Assembly (NCBI RefSeq): GCF_011801145.1
Contig: NZ_CP046172.1
Location: 6,386,001-6,450,000, forward strand
Direction: 5' to 3'
DNA length: 64,000 nucleotides
DNA from: Nocardia arthritidis
Lineage (GTDB): Bacteria > Actinomycetota > Actinomycetes > Mycobacteriales > Mycobacteriaceae
The notes under the pieces were generated by a model that saw only the letters and a list, made by a program, of their open reading frames with translations, searched no databases and was not told where the DNA came from. This document shows, piece after piece, positions 1 through 7,479 of this stretch (position 1 is the stretch's first letter; every line of letters starts with the position of its first letter). The position numbers were made by a program, and so were the translations under genes.

Positions 1-266
1 TCGATCGCCAATTCACCCGCGGTCATCGAACCGGCGAGCGAGATCAGGTTCAGCGCCGCGAAATCGGTGGCCCCCAGTCCAAGCGTGCGCGGCATGGTCA
101 CACCCATGACGCCCTGCGCCGTCAGGTATCGGCGATAGATCGACTCGCCCTGTCGGAGCAGTGCCAGTTGCTCTCGGGAGAGGCCCGGGGGCAAAGCGCG
201 CGAGAGCGAGCGTTCGCCACCCGTTGACGCCGCCGGGCCGTCGTGGCAATCTTTAGTTGCATCCAT
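1..266 (-). CDS. MarR-family transcriptional regulator, N-terminal part, cut by the window edge
   Basis: Reading leftwards from an ATG at 266 gives 88 uninterrupted codons that leave the window. The N-terminus is polar; residues about 35-88 run LSREQLALLRQGESIYRRYL, then a helical stretch containing LGATDFAALNLI and MTAGELA. This is the usual MarR layout: a dimerisation helix, then the start of the winged helix where FAALNLI precedes the recognition region. MarR proteins are small dimeric repressors that usually control the divergent neighbour, here an FAD monooxygenase starting at 384. Only the first half is visible, so the recognition helix and wing cannot be checked. The start was chosen because it is the first ATG in this frame below the shared promoter region and gives a normal MarR N-terminus. 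Confidence 0.6.
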   Translation of the reverse strand, partial: MDATKDCHDGPAASTGGERSLSRALPPGLSREQLALLRQGESIYRRYLTAQGVMGVTMPRTLGLGATDFAALNLISLAGSMTAGELAI

Positions 267-304
267 GCAGATATTTCTCCAATGCAGATACTTACTCCAT
301 GCAA
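260..304. promoter_or_regulatory. Putative MarR operator: three ATGCA repeats phased at 17 bp plus a short palindrome
   Basis: In the divergent promoter region the motif ATGCAG/A occurs at 265, 282 and 299, exactly 17 bp apart, each preceded by CC or CCA. The first copy also forms the inverted repeat TGCAT-CC-ATGCA (259-270). It overlaps the start of the minus-strand MarR gene and lies 80-120 bp before the monooxygenase start. Regular phasing of short half-sites in a divergent MarR/enzyme promoter suggests an autoregulatory operator; this is inference. Confidence 0.45.
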
Positions 305-383
305 GGAAGCATACTCCGGGACGCGATCGATCACGCGGACCAATCGCGCGGTCAGCGGCCTCGAACAACGACAAGGAATGCCA

Positions 384-1574
384 ATGAATGGGAACGTCGT
401 GATCATCGGCGCGGGCATCGCCGGCCTCACCACCGCGATCGGACTGCGCCGCGCGGGTATCGATGCCGAGGTGCACGAGGCGCGCGATCGCCCTACGGCC
501 GAAGACAATTCGCTCGCCATCGCCGCCAACGGCCTGCGGGCGCTCGGACATCTCGACTGCATCGAACCGGTGCTCGAACGCGGCTTCCTGGTCTCCAGGA
601 TGAGCGTCTGGAGCGGACGCGGAAAACGGCTCGGCACAATACCGTTCGCCGGTTCGGAATACGGCGATCTCGCCGGGTTGGCCATCAGCCGAACGCCGCT
701 GATCGAGGCACTGACCGAACGGGCACGCGACCTCGGCGCAACTATCACCTACGGCCGACGGTTGGTCGACGCCGAACCAGGGGCCGACGGTGTGCTGACG
801 CGATTCGACGATGGCAGCACGGCCACCGGGACCACACTGATCGGCGCAGACGGCGAATACTCCCGGATACGGCGCATCATCGACCCCGATGCACCCGCCC
901 CGCGCTACGCGGGCTTGGTCGAATGCGGCGGATACACCGATGCGGCAATGGATCTCCCATCGAACGAGATCACCATGATCTTCGGGCGGCGCGCCTTCTT
1001 CGGCTGCGGTCGCGGCCCCGGAGGCAGAACATGGTGGTTCGCCAATGTGCCGACCACCCCTGAACCATCCAGAGAAGAACTGCGCTCGCTGTCATCGGAC
1101 GCGTGGAAGCGGCGATTGCTGGAGCTGTTCGCCGACGACGCGGGCCCGGCCCGATCCATCATCGAAGCGACCGAGGGTCCGCTGCGGCCGCGGGTCAGCC
1201 GTCTCCTCCCACCGGCGCCAGTGTGGCACCGGGATCGCATGATGATCATCGGCGACGCCGCGCACTGCGCATCGCCCAACTCGGGACAGGGCGCTTCGAT
1301 GGCGATCGAGGACGCGGTGGTCCTGTCCGGACATCTGCGCGCATCCGACTCCGTCGAGGCCGCCTTCCGCGGCTACGAAAACGCGCGGCGAGACAGGGTC
1401 GACCGCGTCGTCCGGTACGGCGCGCGCAGCGCACGATCCAAGGCGCTCGGCCCGATCGCCCGCGTGGCCGCGGATGCGCTGATGCCGTTCGTGTTCCGGC
1501 GCATCGCCACCCACCGAACGCTCGACTGGCTCTACGACTACGACGCGGCGTCCGGACTGCCGACGCCGGTGTGA
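384..1574 (+). CDS. FAD-dependent aromatic/polyketide-type monooxygenase (group A flavin hydroxylase)
   Basis: A 396-residue flavoprotein of the p-hydroxybenzoate hydroxylase / UbiH class, which uses NAD(P)H and oxygen to hydroxylate or oxidise an aromatic or polyketide-like substrate in the cytosol. The N-terminus has the Rossmann dinucleotide fold VVIIGAGIAGLTTAIGLRRAG (GxGxxG near residues 8-13), and the second FAD motif MIIGDAAHCASPNSGQGA sits near residues 286-303. Length is normal for the family. The ATG at 384 is preferred because AAGGA lies 6 nt upstream and the flavin motif follows at once; upstream in-frame codons run through the divergent promoter. The substrate cannot be read from the sequence. 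Divergent placement from a MarR gene suggests ligand-induced expression. Confidence 0.85.
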   Translation: MNGNVVIIGAGIAGLTTAIGLRRAGIDAEVHEARDRPTAEDNSLAIAANGLRALGHLDCIEPVLERGFLVSRMSVWSGRGKRLGTIPFAGSEYGDLAGLAISRTPLIEALTERARDLGATITYGRRLVDAEPGADGVLTRFDDGSTATGTTLIGADGEYSRIRRIIDPDAPAPRYAGLVECGGYTDAAMDLPSNEITMIFGRRAFFGCGRGPGGRTWWFANVPTTPEPSREELRSLSSDAWKRRLLELFADDAGPARSIIEATEGPLRPRVSRLLPPAPVWHRDRMMIIGDAAHCASPNSGQGASMAIEDAVVLSGHLRASDSVEAAFRGYENARRDRVDRVVRYGARSARSKALGPIARVAADALMPFVFRRIATHRTLDWLYDYDAASGLPTPV

Positions 1575-1683
1575 TCCGAGGCGCGGTCTACTGGGGTGAG
1601 CCGGATAGGCTCGAATTCGCCTGTGCGGCAAACGAATTGGCTACGACGATGCCCCGGCGGCGCAGTGCCGGTTTCGACCCGCC

Positions 1684-1793
1684 GGGTCAGCGGCACAGTC
1701 CCGGCTCCGGGCCACCGGGTCAGCGGCACAGTCCCGGCTCCGGGCCACCGGGTCAGCGGCACAGTCCCGGCTCCGGGCCACCGGGTCAGCGGC
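1684..1793. repeat. 33-bp tandem repeat, 3.3 copies, between convergent genes
   Basis: Three virtually identical 33-bp units start at 1684, 1717 and 1750 (each begins GGGTCAGCGGCACAGTCC), followed by an 11-bp partial unit at 1783. A diverged copy can be recognised just before 1684. The block lies between the monooxygenase stop (1574) and the end of the convergent methyltransferase gene (stop at 1786). The unit is a multiple of three and stays open in several frames, so it only looks coding; no start or family supports a protein. It is a minisatellite-like repeat, possibly variable between strains. Confidence 0.85.
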
Positions 1794-2556
1794 GCGGGGT
1801 GGCCGTCACGGTGACCCACGGGTGAACGAAACGGATTCGACCGTCCGGCAGGCGTGACGGTGCCAATCCTGTTGCGGGGCCGCCGTCGAGCTCCTGTTCG
1901 AGTCGCGAGCGGATTCGCGCCCGGACCTCCTCCGGCGTCCGCGAACGTTCGAGCCAGTCGTCGAGGTCGAGGTCGAAATCCGCAGCGGCCTGCGAAACCA
2001 CCTCGGCCCCTGACTCATCGACAAGCGCGAGTATCTCCTCGCGAGTCAGCGTCCGGTTGTGGCTGGGGTCGCGCAACCGCTCCAGCCTGTTCGCTTCCGC
2101 CTGCTCCGCGGCCGAGACGTACATATCGGTGATGCCGATCCGGCCGTCCGGCCTGGTCACCCGGATCATTTCGCGGACCATCGCCGCGGGATCGGCGACC
2201 TGGTGCAGCGCCAGACGGCAGACCACCAGATCGAACTGCCGGTCCAGCCACGGCAATCGGGTGGCGTCACCCACCGCGAAGGTGATGTTCCGCAGACCGG
2301 CCCCTTCGGCCAGCCGCTGACCCTGGAGCAGCATCTCCGGAGTCAGATCGATGGCGCTGACATGCGAAACCAGCGGCGCCAGCGCACGACCCAGATGCGC
2401 AGCACCCGCGGCGACATCCAGCGCAATGTCATCGCGACGGGGTGCCAATTGCTCGATGATCCAATCCAGACCGCGGACAGCGAATCCGGCATTGTCGAAA
2501 GTCGTTGCCTGCAAACGGAACTGCTCACGAACCCGATCATCATGTGCGGTCGCCAC
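1786..2556 (-). CDS. Class I SAM-dependent methyltransferase (UbiE/Methyltransf_11 type)
   Basis: About 256 residues. Motif I is ALDVAAGAAHLGRALA with the SAM-binding acidic residue in SAIDLTPEML, and FAVGDATRLPW then FDLVVCRLALHQV follow as motifs II/III. The C-terminal part is acidic and ends in a short basic tail. This matches UbiE/COQ5-like small-molecule methyltransferases; the acceptor is unknown. A GTG at 2556 (VATAHDDRVREQF) gives the N-terminus typical of this group. An in-frame upstream start at 2595 would add 13 residues with no clear ribosome site, so the start is uncertain. The gene converges on the monooxygenase and diverges from the secreted glycine-zipper gene, apparently a single-gene unit. 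Confidence 0.8.
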   Translation of the reverse strand: MATAHDDRVREQFRLQATTFDNAGFAVRGLDWIIEQLAPRRDDIALDVAAGAAHLGRALAPLVSHVSAIDLTPEMLLQGQRLAEGAGLRNITFAVGDATRLPWLDRQFDLVVCRLALHQVADPAAMVREMIRVTRPDGRIGITDMYVSAAEQAEANRLERLRDPSHNRTLTREEILALVDESGAEVVSQAAADFDLDLDDWLERSRTPEEVRARIRSRLEQELDGGPATGLAPSRLPDGRIRFVHPWVTVTATPRR

Positions 2557-2701
2557 CAGTCCAGTGTTACACCGAGCGCCGATGCGGAAACCCATAGCAC
2601 AGAGCTGATCATGCGAAGCCGGTCACATTTGTGTTGTGCCCGGCACGTGGCTGCCGATAGCCGAGTGACAGCAGGTGGAGCTCTCGGAGAGGCGGCGGTA
2701 C

Positions 2702-3337
2702 ATGGCGGGTCGGCATCGCGCGGTGCGCAAGCACGGCAAGTTCTTACGTGGACTACCGGTTGCGGTGATATTGCCCGCCGCCGTCACCATATGCGATTCG
2801 GCTACGGTGCAGGCCGCGCCCACAGGGCTGGTCGAATCGATGACGGAGGCCGCGACACCCACCGACCTCGATAGTGCACCAGCGGCGGTCGGCTTCGTTC
2901 CCGGTTCGGCGGTTTCGAATCCCGCCGTCGATTACGTTGCGGCACAACCAACTGTGCCGACCGAGCCGGTCGAACATATTGCCGCACGGCATGATGCGAT
3001 TACCCACTCCGTCCAACAGCCTGCGACCCAACCGATCCAGCCGGTGGCCCGCGCGACCCCGATCGCGAGCCCGGTCGAGAACGCCACCTTCATCGGTTCG
3101 GCGGCGGGCCAGCTGATCGGCGGTGTCACCGGAGCCGTGCTCGGCGGCGCCGCGGGCGGCGCGCTCGGCACCGCGCTCGCCGTGCCGACGGTCGGGGCGG
3201 CGGTGCCGATCGGTGTCGTCGGCGGCGGCGTGGTCGGTGGAGTGGTCGGAACCTATGCCGGGTACTACGCCGGATCATTCCTCGGTTCGGCGATCGGCGA
3301 GCAAGCCCCACAGATCATCCCGAATGTCCTCCCGTAG
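2702..3337 (+). CDS. Secreted or envelope-associated glycine-zipper protein, ended early by an amber codon
   Basis: A 211-residue protein without a recognised enzymatic domain. A basic N-terminus (RHRAVRKHGKF) precedes a hydrophobic signal segment (LPVAVILPAAVTICDSATVQAAP) with an AxA-like cleavage site near residue 38. A low-complexity Pro/Ala/Thr linker follows, then residues about 125-205 form a strong glycine zipper (repeats of GAVLGGAAGGALG and VGGGVVGGVVGTYAG). Such zippers insert in or span membranes in many actinobacterial envelope proteins. The start at 2702 has GGAGAGG about 8 nt upstream; a GTG 27 nt earlier is possible. The frame ends at a TAG at 3335, but the same frame continues with coding character to 3487 (see next entry). 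Confidence 0.65.
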   Translation: MAGRHRAVRKHGKFLRGLPVAVILPAAVTICDSATVQAAPTGLVESMTEAATPTDLDSAPAAVGFVPGSAVSNPAVDYVAAQPTVPTEPVEHIAARHDAITHSVQQPATQPIQPVARATPIASPVENATFIGSAAGQLIGGVTGAVLGGAAGGALGTALAVPTVGAAVPIGVVGGGVVGGVVGTYAGYYAGSFLGSAIGEQAPQIIPNVLP

Positions 3338-3487
3338 CCTGTAGCGCCGCCCGCCCAGCCGCAGGGTCCGCCGCCCGTCGAAGGCGGCCCGTGCACCTCG
3401 CCCGGCGTCCCGGGCGAGGGTACGTGGGTCCATCTCGAGGGCGGGAACGCTCAGCACTACGGCACCGAATGGATGTGCCGCTACTGA
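3338..3487 (+). other. In-frame coding-like continuation beyond the TAG stop of the glycine-zipper gene
   Basis: After the TAG at 3335-3337 the same frame stays open for 49 codons and ends at a TGA (3485-3487) that overlaps the end of the convergent hydrolase gene by a few bases. The predicted peptide is a Pro/Gln-rich linker followed by a compact tail with two cysteines and three aromatic residues (GPCTSPG, EGTWVHLEGG, GTEWMCRY). Codon choice is strongly G/C in third positions, as in real genes here. It is probably the true C-terminus, separated by a nonsense mutation (CAG to TAG would restore it), a sequencing error or readthrough. Confidence 0.55.
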
Positions 3488-4863
3488 CCGCGCCAACCGG
3501 CCGGGTCGACCCCGCCCGGGATCGGCCCGGCCGGTGAGTACGGCTCGCGGGTGAAGATGAAGCTGACCAGCTCGAGGTGGTCGACCGCGCCGTCCGTGCC
3601 ACGCACCACCCGCAGCCGTTCACCCGCGTAGTAGCCGTCGAGACCGATCCAGGTGTCGTCACCTTCGGGACGGAACCGGGAGGTTCGCCCGCCGTGCGCG
3701 AGCGCCTTCAACTCCAACCGGCCGTCGGCCAGCAGATGCAGCGCGATGGACGCCGAACCCCAGTACCAGGTGCCGGTGAGCGCGAGCAGCGCCGGATCGA
3801 CCGATTCGGCGGGCAGCCATTCCTCGGGTATCGACGGTTCGTGCTCGGCCAGGATGTCCAGCATGGCCAGATGCAGTTGGCCGCGAATACCGCCGTAGGT
3901 GGTGTTGGACAGGAACAGCACCCCGGTGCGGTCGGCCGGATCGGCCCAGACCATGGCGATGAAACCGGGCATGGCCCCACCGTGCCCAAGCAGCCTGCGG
4001 CCGTTGTGCCTGCGCAGTTGGACGCCGAGCCCGTGGCCGTCGACCCACTCGTCCCCGTCGAGGACGGCCGCGGGCTCACGCATCTCGGCCCAGGTGTCCG
4101 CGGACAACACCTGACCGGTGTCACCGGCGAAGAAGGCGGTCCAGCGGGCCATATCGTCGGCAGTGGACCAGAGTTGGCCCGCCGCACCCATCGCGCCGTG
4201 ATCGTATGCGGGCTCGGGCAGCACCACATCCGCCCACGGATGCACCGCCCAACCGGTGGCGTGCGGGGCGACCGGCGCGAGGGTGGTGCGGCCCATGCCC
4301 AGCGGCTCGAGCACCTCGGCGCGCACGGCATCGAACCAGCTCATCCCGCGTAGTCGGGCGATCAGCTCACCGAGCGCCGCGTAGCCGACGTTGCTGTAGT
4401 GGTATCGACTGCCCGCGCGATGCAGCACGGCCTCGCCGTCCATACCGGCGGCCAGTTCGGCCCAGTCGCCGCCCTCGGTGCGCTCCCACCAGTCACCCGG
4501 CGATTCCGCGCGCACACCGGACGTATGCGAAAGCAGTTGGGCGATCGTCCGATCCCCCATCGGCGATCCGGGCACATGCCGGTCCAGCGGGTCGGACAGG
4601 TCCAGCCTGCCCTCGTCGCGCAGGCGCAGCACCACCGTGGCCACCAAGGATTTGGTGATCGACCCGATTCGGTACTGCGTATCGGTGGTCGGCCGCGCCT
4701 GCTCGGCCCAGCCCGCCGCCCGGCCGCGCGCATCCCACCAGGCCAGCTCGCCGTCCCGGACCACCGCGGCGATCAGCGAGGGCACCCGGTACTCCGCCTG
4801 CTCCATCGCGAGTCGGCGCGTCAGTGCCCGCTCGGTCGTCGGCAACAGCACCTTTCCTGGCAT
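3481..4863 (-). CDS. Serine hydrolase of the beta-lactamase / penicillin-binding-protein fold (class C-like)
   Basis: A 460-residue cytoplasmic-looking protein with no signal peptide. It carries the SxxK nucleophile motif SITK (residues 68-71), the YxN motif as YSN in HYSNVGYAALGELI near residue 157, and a HxG third motif in LLGHGGAMPGF. A C-terminal beta domain (about 345-455) follows, as in DUF3471-type or D-aminopeptidase-like members. Such proteins hydrolyse esters or amides, for example D-peptides or lipid esters; resistance to beta-lactams is not implied. The ATG at 4863 has GAAGG 6 nt upstream. It converges on the glycine-zipper gene, overlapping its extended frame by 7 bp. Confidence 0.85.
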   Translation of the reverse strand: MPGKVLLPTTERALTRRLAMEQAEYRVPSLIAAVVRDGELAWWDARGRAAGWAEQARPTTDTQYRIGSITKSLVATVVLRLRDEGRLDLSDPLDRHVPGSPMGDRTIAQLLSHTSGVRAESPGDWWERTEGGDWAELAAGMDGEAVLHRAGSRYHYSNVGYAALGELIARLRGMSWFDAVRAEVLEPLGMGRTTLAPVAPHATGWAVHPWADVVLPEPAYDHGAMGAAGQLWSTADDMARWTAFFAGDTGQVLSADTWAEMREPAAVLDGDEWVDGHGLGVQLRRHNGRRLLGHGGAMPGFIAMVWADPADRTGVLFLSNTTYGGIRGQLHLAMLDILAEHEPSIPEEWLPAESVDPALLALTGTWYWGSASIALHLLADGRLELKALAHGGRTSRFRPEGDDTWIGLDGYYAGERLRVVRGTDGAVDHLELVSFIFTREPYSPAGPIPGGVDPAGWRGQ

Positions 4864-4972
4864 ATGACACCTTCTTCATCGATCGACAGTGGGGTATGCC
4901 AGCACCATTCTGTGCGGTCGTCCGATTCGCTTCGCCGCCGCACCGGGCTATGTGCCGATACCGCCGCCGCTT

Positions 4973-5280
4973 TCAGAGGACCGCCACGGGGGCGACCGGC
5001 GAACCTGTCCCTCCGACAACGGATTCCGGCGTGGCGGACAAGCGAACCTGGACGTCGCCGAATTGCTCTGCGGCCGTTGGATCTTCGGGAACGACGGCGT
5101 GGTCGCCCGCAAGCCGGTCGGTGCCGCGCGCCGCGGCCACGTCCAACAGCACGCCCCTGGACACGATGCGCCGCACCTTCTCGATACCGCTGACGGTGGC
5201 TCCGAGATGAGCCGTGACGCTCTCGGCCGGGCGACCGTTGTAGACGCGACCGCCGTAGGAGACGTGAGTCAGTACCGGCG
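4973..5280 (-). pseudogene. Fragment of a cyclase-family (kynurenine-formamidase-like) gene
   Basis: Reading leftwards from about 5280, an open frame without a start encodes THVSYGGRVYNGRP, then VSGIEKVRRIVSRGVLLD, then RGTDRLAGDH, and soon ends at a stop at 4973. This order matches the middle of metal-dependent cyclase proteins (PF04199), where the YNG and RGVLLD motifs precede the metal-binding loops. The first third, including the N-terminal metal ligands, is missing: the frame runs straight into the 3' end of the HD gene. The last 30 residues no longer resemble the family. It is a decayed remnant next to, not part of, the HD gene. Confidence 0.65.
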
Positions 5281-5282
5281 GA

Positions 5283-6020
5283 TCAGTCGTGCCAGCCGTT
5301 GCTCTGGAGTATCGACTCCCACGATCCCCCGGCCAGCTCCGGATGACGTTCCCGCAGAATCACATTCGCCAGTGAGGCCGGGGTGGCCTTCTGCGGTTTG
5401 GCGACGGCCTGCAGTTCGACGGAGCGGGTCAGCGCGCGGCTGCCGCCCAGTCGCGGATATGCGGCGTGCACGAGGTCGGCGTACCCGGCGGGCAGATCGG
5501 CCGGACTGCCGCCGATATCGATTCCGATGCCCGCCACCGCGATCCAGCTCTCCGGCGGGCGCCGCCGCCGGTAGACCGGGGAATCGGTGAATCCCGAGGT
5601 GTGCGCCGCGATGCTGTCCCAAACGATGTCGACCCGCGAATCGGTTATTCCGTTGTCCTCCAGGAACTTCGCCGCGAAATCCGCCCCATCGATCTCGAAT
5701 CGCTGATCGCCGTTCGCCTGTTCGGACAGGCCGACGTCGTGCAGCGCGCAGATGAGGAACATCAATTCCTCGTCGTAATCACGGCCGGGCAGCGGACCCT
5801 GCTGTCCCGCGGCCGCCCGGCCGAAGAGAAATCCGCGCACGCTGTGATTGCGCAGGTGCGGTTCGAGGGTGTTGTCGATGAGCCTGCGGCTGCTGTCGGC
5901 GAGCGGGGTGGACGGCAGCGACAGCCCGGGATCCGGCTGCGCGTGCGCCCGCGCTCCGGCGAGCGCGGCGGCGGTCACCGCGAGCCCGGCGCCGAGCGCC
6001 GCACGTCTGGGGAAGGTCAT
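5283..6020 (-). CDS. Exported HD-domain protein (cyanamide-hydratase-like HD family)
   Basis: A 245-residue protein with a twin-arginine-type leader (MTFPRRAALG, hydrophobic core, cut near AHAQ at residue 28). The body has the HD signature: HSVRGFLFG, then FLICALHDVGLSE (HD pair), a second helix pair with IVWDSIAAHT, and a late conserved DIGG region. HD proteins are metal-dependent phosphohydrolases or hydratases; this motif order is closest to the cyanamide hydratase / urea-amide group, but the substrate is unknown. The ATG at 6020 has AAGGA 8 nt upstream and gives the Tat leader; 36 nt of upstream open frame is unlikely to be used. The gene lies 39 bp after a small membrane protein gene on the same strand. 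Confidence 0.75.
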   Translation of the reverse strand: MTFPRRAALGAGLAVTAAALAGARAHAQPDPGLSLPSTPLADSSRRLIDNTLEPHLRNHSVRGFLFGRAAAGQQGPLPGRDYDEELMFLICALHDVGLSEQANGDQRFEIDGADFAAKFLEDNGITDSRVDIVWDSIAAHTSGFTDSPVYRRRRPPESWIAVAGIGIDIGGSPADLPAGYADLVHAAYPRLGGSRALTRSVELQAVAKPQKATPASLANVILRERHPELAGGSWESILQSNGWHD

Positions 6021-6059
6021 TGTGCTGTTCCTTTCTTGAATTTTATTGGGCCACAATGG

Positions 6060-6509
6060 TTATCGGGCACCGGGCCGTACGATCATGAGCACGACGACCA
6101 CCGCCCACAGCAGGTTGTAGACGCCGGCGAGCATGCTCAATGTCCGCAGTCGCCGGGCATCGGCGAGCCGGTCGAGCACCTCCCGCTGGATCGGGTGGAT
6201 GAGGATGACCAGCAACCCCGCGGCGATCCCGGTCAGCGCCATGGCCACGGTGATCCACACCTCGCCGAGACGATGCTGTACGGCGGCGAGCGCGATTCCG
6301 GCGATCGGCACGATCACACCCGGAGCGATATAGGCGCCGGTGATCCGGTGCAGTGCGACGGCTACCGCGCGGCTGCGTTCCGGAGAAGCGGACTCCGCCG
6401 AGTCGGCGGCGATCGGGGCGTAGCGGGTGAACAGGCTCGTCGCGATCGCCGAGCCGCCGATGAAAACGATGCCCGCGAGGACGTGCACGGACAGCAGGAG
6501 GTGCTGCAT
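6060..6509 (-). CDS. Four-helix integral membrane protein (CopD/DUF2269-like)
   Basis: A 149-residue very hydrophobic protein with four predicted membrane segments: residues 4-26 (LLSVHVLAGIVFIGGSAIAT), 55-80, 88-108 and 122-143. A conserved-looking histidine near the N-terminus (VHVLAG) and another in the second helix (ALHRITGAY) resemble CopD/DUF2269-type proteins, which bind haem or metals, but no function is proven. It starts just after two palindromes at 6527-6572 and follows a MarR gene (6587-7018) on the same strand, so it is the likely MarR target. Confidence 0.65.
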   Translation of the reverse strand: MQHLLLSVHVLAGIVFIGGSAIATSLFTRYAPIAADSAESASPERSRAVAVALHRITGAYIAPGVIVPIAGIALAAVQHRLGEVWITVAMALTGIAAGLLVILIHPIQREVLDRLADARRLRTLSMLAGVYNLLWAVVVVLMIVRPGAR

Positions 6510-6523
6510 TGCGAAACTCCCTC

Positions 6524-6576
6524 AACCTTCAGATTGTCTGAAGCCTACGCCCAAGGTTTCAGCCAGTCTGAAGGTT
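6524..6576. promoter_or_regulatory. Paired palindromes: probable MarR operator
   Basis: CTTCAGA-TTG-TCTGAAG (6527-6543) is a perfect 7-bp inverted repeat. TTTCAG-CCAG-TCTGAA (6557-6572) is a second, imperfect copy 30 bp away. The outer arms AACCTTCAGA (6524-6533) and TCTGAAGGTT (6567-6576) also pair. The block lies between the MarR stop (6587) and the membrane-protein start (6509), where a repressor site for the latter is expected. The long outer stem could alternatively act as a terminator for the MarR gene. Confidence 0.55.
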
Positions 6577-6586
6577 GTGGTTCAGA

Positions 6587-7018
6587 TCACGCGCCGGCGA
6601 AGGCGGCGAGAATCGCGGCGCCCAACTTTCGCTGGATCGGATCGGCGTCCGCGCCGAACAAGCGCTCGTCGACGGTCGACACCGCGTCTTGCGCGGCCCG
6701 CAACAGGCGCCGCCCCGCCGGCGTGAGCTCGATCGCCGACGCCGCACCCGCCCTGGCCGTGCGGTCGCGGACGAAACCGGCCCGGGCCAGGGCCTTCACC
6801 GCCGTGTGCACACTCTGCACGGTGATCCCCGACATGCGGGCGAGATCGCTGAACGACGCCCCCGGCACGCCGCTGATATGCCCCAACAGGCCGAGTCGCG
6901 CCACGGTCAGATCGAGCGGGGCCAGCGCCGCGCCGAGTTCGGCCTCGACCCGGCGCGCCAACGTCAACACGATGATCGACGGGCTGGTCACGGGCGGCAC
7001 GGTGTTGTCGGTGGTCAC
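6587..7018 (-). CDS. MarR-family transcriptional regulator
   Basis: A 143-residue winged-helix protein. Helices LTLARRVEAELGAALAPL and LTVARLGLLGHISGVPGASFSDLARMSGITVQSVHTAVKALARAGFV form the HTH, and a short wing (RDRTARAGAASAIELTPAGRRLL) precedes the C-terminal dimer helix. GTG at 7018 was chosen because it is preceded by GGGGA and gives normal MarR length; longer starts run into the upstream gene. It probably represses itself and the downstream membrane-protein gene through the palindromes at 6524-6576. The ligand is unknown. Confidence 0.8.
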   Translation of the reverse strand: MTTDNTVPPVTSPSIIVLTLARRVEAELGAALAPLDLTVARLGLLGHISGVPGASFSDLARMSGITVQSVHTAVKALARAGFVRDRTARAGAASAIELTPAGRRLLRAAQDAVSTVDERLFGADADPIQRKLGAAILAAFAGA

Positions 7019-7053
7019 CGAAAGAGTTTCCCCTAGAAACCCGCCGCGCCAGG

Positions 7054-7413
7054 TCAGCTCAGGGCCGTCGACAGATACACCATCGACCCGAGATGCGCCG
7101 CACCCGCGATCACGGAACCGGCAACCTGGCCGGGTATCCGCCGATACAGCCCGATCAGCGCGTCCCCGACCTGACATGCGCCCGCGACGGCGAGCAGCGC
7201 GATCCAGGTTTCATCCCTGGCCGAAACGAATGCCAGCGCCAGCACGGCGACCCCGACCGGAATCGCGCGGACGGCGTACATGGCGGCGTAATAACGCGTC
7301 GAGGCCACCACCTCCGACCGGGCCAGCGCGGCGGGCGCGACGACGCCGACAACCGCGAACCCCACGGTGACCACCGCGACGACCGCATTCAACGCGGCGA
7401 GCCAGACCGTCAT
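7054..7413 (-). CDS. Small four-helix membrane protein (DUF4267-like)
   Basis: A 119-residue hydrophobic protein with four membrane helices: 4-27 (AALNAVVAVVTVGFAVVGVVAP), 45-66, 70-90 and 97-115. A YRR loop follows a conserved-looking GDALIGL. The pattern resembles DUF4267-type proteins of unknown role, often beside MarR/TetR regulators. The ATG at 7413 with a GGTGGG element upstream is preferred over an in-frame ATG at 7449 that would add a polar N-terminus. It diverges from a MarR gene at 7480, its likely regulator. Confidence 0.6.
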   Translation of the reverse strand: MTVWLAALNAVVAVVTVGFAVVGVVAPAALARSEVVASTRYYAAMYAVRAIPVGVAVLALAFVSARDETWIALLAVAGACQVGDALIGLYRRIPGQVAGSVIAGAAHLGSMVYLSTALS

Positions 7414-7443
7414 CACGAACCCACCATTCACTCGAGAATCGTT

Positions 7444-7473
7444 CTGCACTGAATTGTTATGTGCGATACTATC
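7444..7473 (+). promoter_or_regulatory. Putative promoter for the MarR gene at 7480, with a small palindrome
   Basis: A TACTAT -10-like element (7467-7472) lies 17 bp from a weak -35 (CTGCAC, 7444-7449). Transcription would begin at about 7480, on the GTG start codon, so the transcript may be leaderless. GATA-C-TATC (7465-7473) is a short palindrome over the -10. No ribosome site is visible before the GTG. Confidence 0.35.
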
Positions 7474-7479
7474 TGAGTC

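Noticed and set aside
122..748. Long minus-strand open frame over the FAD monooxygenase
   Set aside because: Arg/Ser-rich shadow translation in a high-GC gene; no family or start signal.
2059..2874. Plus-strand frame opposite the methyltransferase gene
   Set aside because: Antisense shadow with repetitive Arg/Gly content; the minus strand carries recognised SAM motifs.
5466..7370. 634-codon plus-strand frame across the HD and MarR genes
   Set aside because: Runs antisense across several genes with real family motifs; Asp/Arg-rich shadow only.
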